Below are positions 54,641 through 63,861 of a stretch of 64,000 nucleotides of DNA, piece after piece (the stretch's first letter is position 1; the number at the start of each line of letters is the position of its first letter). The position numbers and the translations under genes were made by a program. The DNA is from Nemophila menziesii (Eukaryota > Streptophyta > Magnoliopsida > Boraginales > Hydrophyllaceae), in the NCBI GenBank assembly GCA_029959085.1, contig JARWIR010000017.1, forward strand, positions 25,161,507 through 25,225,506, in the 5' to 3' direction. Under the pieces are notes generated by a model. The model made no database searches. It was not told where the DNA came from and saw nothing but the letters and a program-made list of their open reading frames with translations.

Positions 54641-55347
54641 TACACATATGAGGTGATATAGAGGTGAAACAAAAAAAGGGTGATATATATTTTAGAAGAT
54701 CCAATTGTCTCCCACTATCAACATTCTTTTTTAACTAAGTTAGCTTGTAGACTAACCTAGTTAGTAGAATGACTCACTCATTATCTCTCTTAGGTAGATT
54801 ATCACTTAGAAGTTCTGATTCCATAGCTTTAGCTTGATCATACCTAGTCTATCCTACCTTGAGTCTCAATATCTTCAATATCCATGACTGTCTCTCTAGT
54901 TTTCCTAGCACATAGCTTCCATATTTAAAAACTATTAAGAACATCCTTAGAATCCTTTCTTTGAGTTTTGGACGATAGGTTAGATTAACCTTTGTTTGAA
55001 AGTAATTAATTTTTGTAGTGTCCTATTGACCCAACCCCCCTAGGACTTACATATTATTATTTTGATTAATAAAAGAGTATATATAGAGAGATAGAGAGGT
55101 TGATAGAGCCTTAATGGGTCCAGTAACACACCCACTGTGAATAAAGGAGGGTGGAAATGAAGAGGTTGTATTTTAGTGCTAGTTTTGGTATTAGGAATAA
55201 ATGTAGAAGATAACATAATGATCCAAAGAAAAATAATCTATTGTATGGTTATATTTAGGTAGTTAATGTATTAAGGACTAGATTATAGATATTTTTACCC
55301 AACGATTATTGAAAACCCTTAATCAAGACCCAAGCACCCTATCCAAT
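54641..55347. other. Unclassified segment, no gene seen
   Basis: AT-rich, without supported frames or LTR similarity. It separates truncated element F from LTR stub G. Confidence 0.4.
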
Positions 55348-55512
55348 TGATGTCTCATCTTTTGTTCTATTTATATTCCTTTAGGAGACATCAAATTAGG
55401 TGATTATCTGGCTAATTCGATAGACTTTTAGTAATAATATGCAATATTATATTTTCTCTCCTTAGATTTTAGTATTTTTGATTTATTAAGCTTTTGCGTG
55501 TAATATGGTGTG
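55348..55512 (+). repeat. LTR stub G, cut by element H
   Basis: Starts TGATGTCTCATC with its inverted partner GGAGACATCA and stops after 165 bases at the H 5' LTR. Its start resembles the B and F LTRs. The remainder would lie beyond the window. Confidence 0.65.
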
Positions 55513-57043
55513 TGATGTCTCCTCATTTGTGATAGATTTATGTTAAGATGAGACATCATTTTTAGTGTTTTAGAAGTCAATAATGTCGATTTTCTTGAGT
55601 TTTAGTACACTTTCCTATTTTGTGTCTTGATTTGTAGAAATAATGTTTTTAGAGCATATTGGGTTTAATTGTTTATTTAGTGTGTAGCTTTAAAGATAAT
55701 TATGGAGATTAATTAGAGTCCAAGTCAAAGACAACAACTTAAGGAAGGAGATATGCATGGTAATTGGAGATAAGGAAAGAATTGCTAAAAAGATGGAAAA
55801 GGAAAAGCTGCCTAAATCTGGGATTCTGCAAAGATAGGCGTTTTTACCTAATAAAGAGGCCGAATTTGGTAGATTACTCCTAAAGGGCGTAGGAAATTCT
55901 GTTGCGATTCTTTTGGTATCTTGTGGAGCAAAATCGGACCAATAATAAAGAAGTTATGACCAAAACAAACGCAGCAGTGTTTATCTTTATTTCCATACGA
56001 ATTTGAGTTGGGCTAGAAGTCCATTACCTTAACTCTTCCTCAAGAAAACGAATTAGGTCTTCTAAACACCTATAAATACACCCTTATATCACTTGTAAAT
56101 CATCCTTGCCTCATAGTAATTAGTTCTTAAGGTTTTATTCTTCCAGTTTATTGTAGAGAGCAAGATGATGTCTTTTATTATTTCTTTTAGTTTATTTCCT
56201 TCAGGTATGAACTAAACCTCCCATAGCTTGGGTTTTGCATATGTATAATCTATGAATTCTAATTTTTCTATCTAAGTTTCTTTGGGGAATTATATGTTTT
56301 AATCTGATATTAGCTTCTTACTTTATATTTGCTTATGTGTTTTGATTTAATGTCTTTCCTAGAATTGATCACTTTAGGATTGTTTTAAGAGTAGTTAGAT
56401 GTTCTCCTTGACAGGGTGTTTAACTATTGAACCACCACATAATGTCTAGTGTCGATAGCAGTTCTGACAAAACATACTTCTAACTAGATAGTCATTAAGG
56501 TTTGTTTTAACCACAGTATCACCAAGACTTGCAGTATTTGCTTAGGGCCTTAGTGGCGTTTGATAACCCTATTTTAAATCACTTCTTGGTTGTGACGTAG
56601 CCCCCTTAGTCGCTCTCAAGGTCTAAGGTAGTGGAATTTAGAATCCTGACTAAGTATTACCAAGAGCTAATATTCTCCCTTATGAACTAGATTTATAGAT
56701 AGAATTAGAAGGATTAGTGCATACTAGCAAAACCTAAGCTATACTTCTCATCTCATATTCTTAATCTTTTACTTTATTGTCTTTATTTTCATAGTTTTAA
56801 TTTAGTTTTAATTCATAAATTCGAAAAACCAAATATTTATTTACTGTCTTCTAGTTATTTACTTTTACTCGTTATCTGTTCCTACGCGTTTAACACACTT
56901 AAGTCCCTGAGAACGAACTCTACTTATCATTAAAACTTGCATACGTCCTGTAATACTTGCAGTACTGTGCCTGTCTAGGGTGAGAGTGCATAGTTTTCCA
57001 TACTTAAATTGATCTTATTTTTATCACACCCTAGGCGACACCA
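55513..57043 (+). repeat. Element H 5' LTR
   Basis: TGATGTCTCC…GGCGACACCA, 1531 bases, with tip inverted repeat TGATGTCTC/GAGACATCA (55513-55558). Confidence 0.92.
56071..56078 (+). promoter_or_regulatory. TATA box of the H 5' LTR
   Basis: TATAAATA in CACCTATAAATACACCC, at the same place as in the other LTRs; transcription probably starts about 30 bases downstream. Confidence 0.6.
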
Positions 57044-57048
57044 AGTTT

Positions 57049-57067
57049 TTGGCGCCGCTGCCGGGGA
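57049..57067 (+). other. Element H primer-binding site
   Basis: TTGGCGCCGCTGCCGGGGA, six bases after the LTR; its complement ends in CCA as a tRNA 3' end. Confidence 0.85.
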
Positions 57068-57208
57068 CTTGTGTCTCGTTAGCGTGTGGGTTATCTATTT
57101 CGAGTTTTAGTTTTTAATTAGTTTTTACTTTTCAGTTTTAGTTTAGTTTTAGTTTTTAGTTTTCCAGATTTACGCTTGGGTTTGCTTTAGTCTTTTTCAG
57201 GTTTCACA

Positions 57209-60019
57209 GTGTTTAATTCTTGGCCTCCCTTACCGGAGCCTGAGAGGAGCTTCAGAGCTTATAACAAAAGAATTCGTAAGGAAAGAGCCTTGAGAAGAAC
57301 TATGGCAGACATTCAAGACAATGATCCGGAGTTAGTTTACTTTGCACCAGGAGGACCTCCTGCGTTTGTTCCACCTGGTGTACAACTGCCAGTAGGAGAA
57401 GGTAATGGGCAGAATAATCAACAAAACCGAGTTGAACAAGATCTACCTGGCCTTAACATACCATTCCATGTTCAACCCATCGGTTACCGCCCTCCTGAGA
57501 TTCCGAATATCAAATTTAGACCCGATCCGGGTATGCTTAGTCAATTTCAAAGTTTCGGACTCTATACTGGTACTGCAATTCAAGATCCGGTAAAAGCGAT
57601 TCAGAAGTTTATGCAGATTTGTGATGCCTACATTACTCCTGGCATTACACGCGAGCAACTGTATTGTCATATGTTTTCGTTTTTCTTGACCGGAAGAGCT
57701 AGCGATTGGCTAGAAAGACAACCACATGGAACCATTCACTCTTGGAGAGAGCTTCAAGCCGCGTTCTTTAACCGATTTTATCCGAAGAGCATGAGACTTA
57801 AAGATCAAACCGAGCTTGCAAGATTTTCTCAAGAAGATGGAGAAACAGTGGGAGAAGCATGGACAAGGTTTCAACAAAAATTAGCTAGATGCCCGCTCCA
57901 TGGTTATACACCTGCTCTACAACTTGCTATATTCTATGAAGGTCTTGATGACAAGGGTAGAGACAAGGTGGATAACATTGGAAAGGGTAATTTTGTGTCC
58001 ATGAATCACAATGAAGCTTCCGAGGTGTTAGAAAATATTATGGAACAAGAAAGAAGTTGGCCTTCAACGCGAGCTTCTGCAGCAAAGACCCGAGGAACGC
58101 TTCGTTTAGATGCAGAAACCGCGAACTCAGCTCAAATATCCTCGTTAGAAAATCAAATCAAGGAGCTGAGAATCGCGATGGAGAAGAATTTAGCTGCTAC
58201 AAAGGTAGTTCAAGAGGCACAAGGTTGTCAACAATGTGGAGTTAACGATCATTCATGGGAAGAGTGTGAATCAAATCCGCAATCTGTTTACTTCATATCT
58301 AACCGATGGGGCAACCGCAACCATCCGGGTATGCAGTATTCAAATCCACAAGGGGCCGCTAATCCTAGTCAATATCAATCGCGACCCCAGAACAACTCTT
58401 ACCAACAGAGAGGTCAGTACCAAAACCAATATCAGAATCGACCTACTCCTCCACAACAACCTGCTCAAGACGCCTATACCGATACTTTAGATCAAAAAGC
58501 TTTACCTCAGTATCCGCAAGAAGGATCTATGGACAATACACAGATAGTACAAGCTCTAGAACGTTTGAACACAACTGTAAACGCTCAAGAGGAAAAAGTC
58601 CGAGGACACGATGCCATACTTCAGATGCTAAGTACTCAATTAGCCCAAATAAACAAGCATCTAACAGAACAAAAGGAGGTAAAGGCAATCGAAGGAGGTG
58701 AAAACAATGTTGGGTTCGAAGCTTGCAAGGCTATATGCCTTGAAATCGAAAAAGAAAAGGAGGAAGCACCACATGCTGCCATTAGTGCCGTGGAAGTTCC
58801 CAGTATTGAAGAAGAGCCAACCGAGTCTAACCCCGAGGAGTCCGACTGTCTAGAAGTTTATCATCTGGAAAGCGATGAAGAGAGAGACGAGTTCATAGAG
58901 CTACTGAAAAAGGTGCAAGAGGAGATGCGATCGATGGTAGAGTATGCAGCGGAGTTAGCGAGAGAGAAAGAGGAAGAAGCCTCAAAAGAAGAATCGAAAG
59001 AAGAAGTGGCACCTGCTGTGCTAAAGGAGAAAGAAGAAGAGAAGGTGGAATCGCCACCTAGTGTTCAACCAGTGTCATCAACCATTCCTGATACAATTCC
59101 TAAAGATGACACTGTTCTCAAGACATTTGTAGAGGCGTACCAACCTGAAAATATCAACGCCCAGATGCTTGAGATTGCAAAGAGAGGACTTACACCGCAA
59201 CAAGTTTTTACGCAAGTTATTCCTGAGAAAGAGGCGAGTGTAGAGATCCCGAGAGATAACCTGAGGGTTTCAAGAAGAAGTGAGAAAGAGCTACCTACTA
59301 AGCTTAAAGATCCGGGAAGTTTCAACCTTCCTATTCAATTACATGGTAGGCTCAAAGTGAAAGCAATGTACGATGTGGGTTCTGGTGTGAATCTTATGCC
59401 TAAGTCCGTGTTCGAGAGACTTGGACTTCAAAAATCAGAGAAAACTCCAGTGAAGTTGCAGTTTGCTGACAACTCAGTGAAGAGGACGTGGGGAACAGTG
59501 GAGGACGTCTTAGTCCGTGCAGGTAATATCGCCATCCCTACTGACTTTGTTATTCTTGAGTTTGATGCAGATAAGCAGGTTCCGATCATACTTGGACGGC
59601 CTTTCATGGCCACAAGTCAAAGTGTGATCAACTTCCAAGATGGGACCATCACCCTTCATGCTAAAAATGTATCCGAGACCTTCTATGTCTTGGGTAAGAA
59701 ACCGAGGAAGTTGGATCCCACCGTACCTATCATCCACAGCCTTTCACATCACAAAGTCCCTCCTGAGGAGATCCACTTAAAACCTGTGGATACTGAGCCA
59801 AACATTGAGTTTGGGGTTGGCCATGAAGTCCTATGGAAAGCCCACAAACGCGAGAACAGGCCACGAAGTTTCAAAGACTCGTGGATGGGACCATTCATTG
59901 TCACTAAGGTCGTTTCAGCCAAGGTGATAGAAATTCGCCCCAAAACTGGGGTCAAGCGCAGATTAGTTGACGTTCATAGCCTTACTCGTTGTTGGGGAGG
60001 CTATATTCGCAAATCTTGA
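57209..60019 (+). CDS. Element H ORF1: gag-protease fused to integrase C-terminus
   Basis: The frame is open for 936 codons from a GTG. The first in-frame ATG is codon 32 (57302), the likely start, although the earlier PERSFRAYNKR matches the coded start of gag in element J. Domains: retrotransposon gag core at about 120-290 (FLTGRASDWLERQP, FFNRFYPKSMRLKDQ), zinc-knuckle-like CQQCGVNDHSWEEC near 340, a Gln/Asn-rich stretch, a long acidic region (about 510-640), TPQQVFTQV near 665, and an aspartic protease with DVGSG near 721 and VPIILGRPFM near 790. The frame then runs directly into an integrase C-terminal segment (GHEVLWKAHKRENRPRSF, WMGPFIVTKVV, VHSLTRCWGGYIRKS). RT, RNase H and integrase core are missing without a frame break. 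The product could form particles and self-process (inference). Confidence 0.88.
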   Translation: MFNSWPPLPEPERSFRAYNKRIRKERALRRTMADIQDNDPELVYFAPGGPPAFVPPGVQLPVGEGNGQNNQQNRVEQDLPGLNIPFHVQPIGYRPPEIPNIKFRPDPGMLSQFQSFGLYTGTAIQDPVKAIQKFMQICDAYITPGITREQLYCHMFSFFLTGRASDWLERQPHGTIHSWRELQAAFFNRFYPKSMRLKDQTELARFSQEDGETVGEAWTRFQQKLARCPLHGYTPALQLAIFYEGLDDKGRDKVDNIGKGNFVSMNHNEASEVLENIMEQERSWPSTRASAAKTRGTLRLDAETANSAQISSLENQIKELRIAMEKNLAATKVVQEAQGCQQCGVNDHSWEECESNPQSVYFISNRWGNRNHPGMQYSNPQGAANPSQYQSRPQNNSYQQRGQYQNQYQNRPTPPQQPAQDAYTDTLDQKALPQYPQEGSMDNTQIVQALERLNTTVNAQEEKVRGHDAILQMLSTQLAQINKHLTEQKEVKAIEGGENNVGFEACKAICLEIEKEKEEAPHAAISAVEVPSIEEEPTESNPEESDCLEVYHLESDEERDEFIELLKKVQEEMRSMVEYAAELAREKEEEASKEESKEEVAPAVLKEKEEEKVESPPSVQPVSSTIPDTIPKDDTVLKTFVEAYQPENINAQMLEIAKRGLTPQQVFTQVIPEKEASVEIPRDNLRVSRRSEKELPTKLKDPGSFNLPIQLHGRLKVKAMYDVGSGVNLMPKSVFERLGLQKSEKTPVKLQFADNSVKRTWGTVEDVLVRAGNIAIPTDFVILEFDADKQVPIILGRPFMATSQSVINFQDGTITLHAKNVSETFYVLGKKPRKLDPTVPIIHSLSHHKVPPEEIHLKPVDTEPNIEFGVGHEVLWKAHKRENRPRSFKDSWMGPFIVTKVVSAKVIEIRPKTGVKRRLVDVHSLTRCWGGYIRKS

Positions 60020-60024
60020 CAGAG

Positions 60025-60083
60025 GTAACACGTCTAACTTTGAAAGACGTTAAACAAAAGTGCTGTTCGGGAGACAACCCGAA
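60025..60083 (+). other. Element H post-ORF1 twin-hairpin motif
   Basis: Hairpin 1: ACGTC (60030-60034) and GACGT (60046-60050). Hairpin 2: TTCGGG-AGACAA-CCCGAA (60066-60083). It begins five bases after the ORF1 stop. The stem of hairpin 2 differs from element F by two compensated pairs. Confidence 0.8.
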
Positions 60084-60227
60084 GTTTTTTTTTATGTTTT
60101 CATGTCTTTTACATTCTTAGTTTAAGTTTATTTTAGTTGTTTTTAGTTGATAATGCATATTTGAGAAAGGTATTAGTGTTTTTGGTGTGTAGGAATCGGA
60201 GAAATCAAGTTAGGGAACGCGAGGAAA

Positions 60228-60650
60228 ATTTTTGGAGCGCAAGAAAGCACCCCGCGGACTACCCTCACGGACTACCCCATGGTCCGCAGGGATGGTCCGC
60301 GAGGTCAAAACCCGTACCACGGGTAGCTACCGCGGGTTTAGGTCAGAAACACGAAAAAATTCCACGGACCACCCCGCGGTGCACCGTGCCATGGTCCGCG
60401 CCCCAGAAACCCGTACCACGGGTTGACTACCACGGGTATTTTGACGGAGCAGCTACAGAAGCCGCGGTGTACCCCGCGGTACACCGGACCCTAGTCCGCG
60501 AGCCAAAAAAAACCCGTACCACGGGGTCCTACCACGGGTTTAAGTCAGTGAGCAAAAATTTTCGAGCATCAGATGTCACGGACTACCCCGCGGTGCACCC
60601 CATGGTCCGCAGGGGTAGTCCGCAGCGCCGCCAGAGGAGAGAGAAAGTTA
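60228..60650 (+). repeat. Element H GC-rich palindromic island
   Basis: About four units of 95-115 bases. Each has cores such as CCCCGCGGTGCACC or CACGGACTACCCC with inverted GGGGTAGTCCG or CCATGGTCCGC, followed by CCCGTACCACGGGT…TACCACGGGTTT. It ends CAGCGCCGCCAGAGGAGAG. It is far richer in G+C than anything around it. Confidence 0.8.
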
Positions 60651-61067
60651 CGGGATTGAGTTATAAAGGAGGTATTGAAGCTATTATTCCGAATTTATTA
60701 AACCTTAACCCTCTCTTTCTACTGCACAACTCTCCTAACTCCATTGAAGCTCATCAAAACCTTCACCAATCACCAAAACACTACCCAATCATCAAGGAAA
60801 ACACATCAAACCTTCTCTCCACATCATTACAAGAGAGAATCAAGTTACCAATCATCACCAAATTCATTCAAATTGAAGAATCAAAGAGCCAAATTTCACA
60901 AATTCATCACACAATTTCTAAAATCCAAGCCTACCCATTACAAATCATCCTCACCCACATAGAGATTCATCACCAATTCACCCATCCTAGGACAAATCAA
61001 GCTTGTTCATCCATTAATTCAAGAGTTTAATTTTCAAGGGTTGCTAAAGCTTTGAGTTGGGGGTTAA
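60651..61067 (+). other. Element H leader of ORF2
   Basis: C/A-rich leader conserved with A and F, ending in the purine motif CTTTGAGTTGGGGGTT (61050-61065) just before the ORF2 start codon at 61068. Confidence 0.6.
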
Positions 61068-62267
61068 TTGAAGATGACTAATAGAACATCAATCTTATCT
61101 AGTAAGAGGGAGGTGAAGAGTAACAAAGGATTGGATTTAAACAAGAAGAAATCAATTGACAAAGGAGCTAGTTCTGAATCAAAGGGTAAAGATAAATTGA
61201 AAAGTGGGAAACCTTCGTATGATAGTAATGGTAAAAAGCTTTATTTTTATGCAAAGGAAAGAACACAACCTCAACAAAATCCTATACCTATAGAGAAAGT
61301 GGATACTTCAAAGGCCTTGAAGATTTCTGCAGAGAAACAATTAAAAGAACTACCTTTTGCCTATGAGAAAGTATTCAAGGAAGAAATTAGAGATGGAGAA
61401 TACAAGAGATTCTTTGAGCTTGGTGAGAAGTTGGGTTGGTCTACGTTCATGGTAAGCCGTTCTGAATTATGTCCTGAATTAGTTTTGGAGTTCTATCTAG
61501 GCCTCTTTAGCCGAGATAGTGATTGTGTTCCGATTAGAGGAAAGTTAGTTCCTTTCACAGTTGAGGAGATTAGGAACCACTTCAAGTTTCAGAATCCGAA
61601 AGGTTGTTGCAAATTTGAGGAAGCAGTTGCTAAACGAAAAATCTTTGATAAGGAATTACTTTTTGAGCATGTGTTAGACAAGGAGAAAGTGCAATTACAT
61701 AAGGGAGAATTGAAGGCACCTTGGCCTTACAAATATCTTCAAGCAGATGCTAGAATTTGGCATAATTTCCTTATCCCTAATGTCTTTGGAAACACACGAA
61801 CTTTGGAGGTGACTATGAAGAACGCACTACTGTTGGACTGTATTTTGAGAGGAGAAGAAGTTGATGTGGCACAGTTGATCTATGAGGAGGTGATACGATT
61901 CTCGGTCTCTCCTAAATCGGTTTATAACGTTAAATTTCCAACTATGATCACGTGTCTTGTGCGAAAAGCGAATGTAGTATTGGGTGAAGAAGAGAAACTC
62001 GAGTTTAAGACGAGTTATATTGATAATGCTTGGATCAAAGAAAGCCTTCGAAGAGCGGGTTCTACTCAAGTCTCGAAGGAAGAAAAGGAGCAATCTTGGC
62101 AAGAGAAGATGGAGGAGCGTTTAACGAAATTTGAAGCAGCTCAAACTTCTTTAGTCAATGATGTGGCACAAATCAATGCTAATCAAGTGCACATCATGAA
62201 ACTCCTTGAGCAATTAACGAAAGATCCAGCAATTCCAACCTTGGATGTCAATGATGCGAGGCAATAG
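61068..62267 (+). CDS. Element H ORF2: Athila-type protein with plant transposon domain
   Basis: The frame has 399 codons. A second in-frame ATG follows the first by two codons (MKM). The N-terminus is basic and serine/lysine-rich (residues 1-70). The central part (about 95-325) resembles the putative plant transposon protein domain (Transposase_32) found downstream of pol in Athila elements: FAYEKVFKEEIRDGEYKRFF, LGWSTFMVSRSELCPELVLE, FYLGLFSRDSD, IWHNFLIPNVFGNTRTLEV, AQLIYEEVIRFSVSPKS. A C-terminal coiled coil follows (EKMEERLTKFEAAQTSLVND…). I see no signal peptide or membrane span, so an envelope role is not supported. Function is unknown. It is intact, unlike the copies in A and B. Confidence 0.8.
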   Translation: MKMTNRTSILSSKREVKSNKGLDLNKKKSIDKGASSESKGKDKLKSGKPSYDSNGKKLYFYAKERTQPQQNPIPIEKVDTSKALKISAEKQLKELPFAYEKVFKEEIRDGEYKRFFELGEKLGWSTFMVSRSELCPELVLEFYLGLFSRDSDCVPIRGKLVPFTVEEIRNHFKFQNPKGCCKFEEAVAKRKIFDKELLFEHVLDKEKVQLHKGELKAPWPYKYLQADARIWHNFLIPNVFGNTRTLEVTMKNALLLDCILRGEEVDVAQLIYEEVIRFSVSPKSVYNVKFPTMITCLVRKANVVLGEEEKLEFKTSYIDNAWIKESLRRAGSTQVSKEEKEQSWQEKMEERLTKFEAAQTSLVNDVAQINANQVHIMKLLEQLTKDPAIPTLDVNDARQ

Positions 62268-62356
62268 CCTCGAGAGTATGTTCTCTTTCTTCCTTACCAT
62301 TTCTGTAAATATGTCTATCTGCTAATTTTAATTTCTGTTTTCGAGTCTTTTTTTTC

Positions 62357-62376
62357 GAGTCGTGGGGACACGGCTC
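62357..62376 (+). other. Element H post-ORF2 hairpin
   Basis: GAGTCGTG-GGGA-CACGGCTC: the same 8-bp stem as element A with one A-to-G change that keeps pairing as G-U. The purine motif TTGAGTTGGGGGT follows at 62381-62393. Confidence 0.75.
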
Positions 62377-63845
62377 ATTTTTGAGTTGGGGGTGTGGGGA
62401 TTCGTTGTCTCTCATCTCCATTTTTCTGTTTTTGGGTGAAATTAAAATTTTTGATGCATGGGAATTAGATGTAGAGTGTGTTTAATAGCTTGAAAGCATG
62501 AGCTCAGTAGATTAATGATAGTAAGTGATATGTTTATGAGCTATGTATGTGTATGCTTTGAGTATTTGCAGGAAAACACACGTTGATAGTAAAGAAAAGA
62601 TTAGTGAGCAATGCGATAGAAAGTATGTTCGATCTCAGGGAACCTTGAGAAGTGTGTAGGCCGTGAGATCCAAGCTAGTTGAAAAACCATTTGATGAAAG
62701 TGCTAAAGGTAAGAAATTTTCTGAATTACATAGTATAGAAAGTGATCAAGGCGGTTCTTTCATATTTTTAAGCCTTTGAAGCCTTTTTATACCTTCTCAC
62801 CTTGTGATTTTTGAGTTTAAAAGTATATCCTTCTTAGCCCCTTCTAGCCTTTCTAAAGCCTTTTTATTGAAACACATTATAAGCCATATCCTTTAGATTT
62901 TTAGGACTTTTACATATGACCCGCACTCGAATCGCGATGCTTAGACAGTTGTTTTAGAGCTTGAGTTTGGGGTGGTGGGTCCACCATTATGGGAGTTATT
63001 ATGTTGGGATTTTTGAGCTTATTAATTGTGCTTTGTGCTTTATATTGAGGATGTTTCACAACATTGTATTGTAACCCTTTGCCGGGGTAATAGTGAATGA
63101 AAAAGAAGCTTCGAGCTAATTTTGCCAACAAGGGCATTAAAAGAAAAAAATATATATATGAGAAAATTAGCGTGATATCTCAACATTAAAAGAGAGTCAT
63201 AGCTATAGAAAAGAGATTGATTTGAAAAGAAAAGAAAATATATATATTCGGACCGGCAAAGTGGATTTTTATGTGAACATCTTAAGCTTTAATTGGGTTA
63301 TTGGGGATGCTAAATTGTGCATCAAGGAATTCATTGGGTTGAGTGAGAAACGTTTATGAGAGTAACTCAAGCTCTAGGGCGATTCGTTGATGGCTAGTGA
63401 GGAGAGAGCCAAAAGCTCACTCCAAATTATCCAAATATATGATCACACCGTCCCTAAGCCTACATTACAACCTTAAAGACCTTGTGATTCTTTGTTATGT
63501 AATTAAGAAGAGATTGAGCCATTAGAGATTAGTTAAGTGGATTCTTGGATACTAGTAAGGTTTGATGAACAATCTATAGCTCTCAAGGGGAACTGAGTAA
63601 AGTCCCAATCCTTCTTACATTGCGAAACTAATCAGATCTTGAATTCAAGCCGTGTTGACTGTGGATATGAGAAGTGTACAGGTATGTAGTTTATGAATAT
63701 TATTGCATGAAATTTTCTGAGTTATGTGCTTTAGGTTTATTCTATATATTCTGCTATGCTTTTCCCTTGTGTTGAGAATTTTATAAAGTGTGTATTTCTA
63801 GACTTCCCTATGTTTTTATCTTTTATTGTATCGGGACGATACAAC
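62377..63845 (+). other. Element H conserved 3' non-coding region
   Basis: No frame. Alignable with A and B over most of its length, including TGACCCGCACTCGAATCGC, the purine motif at 62961-62973, GTAACCCTTTGCCGGGGTAA (63071-63090) and the hairpin AGTGAG…CTCACT (63396-63421). Confidence 0.7.
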
Positions 63846-63861
63846 TTTGAGTTGGGGGTCT
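63846..63861 (+). other. Element H polypurine tract
   Basis: TTTGAGTTGGGGGTCT directly before the 3' LTR; the expected primer for plus-strand DNA synthesis. Confidence 0.85.

Noticed and set aside
60137..61030. A 297-codon open frame through the GC-rich island and ORF2 leader of element H
   Set aside because: It is open because the repeats are GC-rich and contain few stops; the product is low-complexity, and the island in the other families has a different core sequence and no matching frame.
61068..62267. Envelope-like role for ORF2 of element H
   Set aside because: No signal peptide, membrane span or cleavage motif is visible; the domain resembles the plant transposon family instead.
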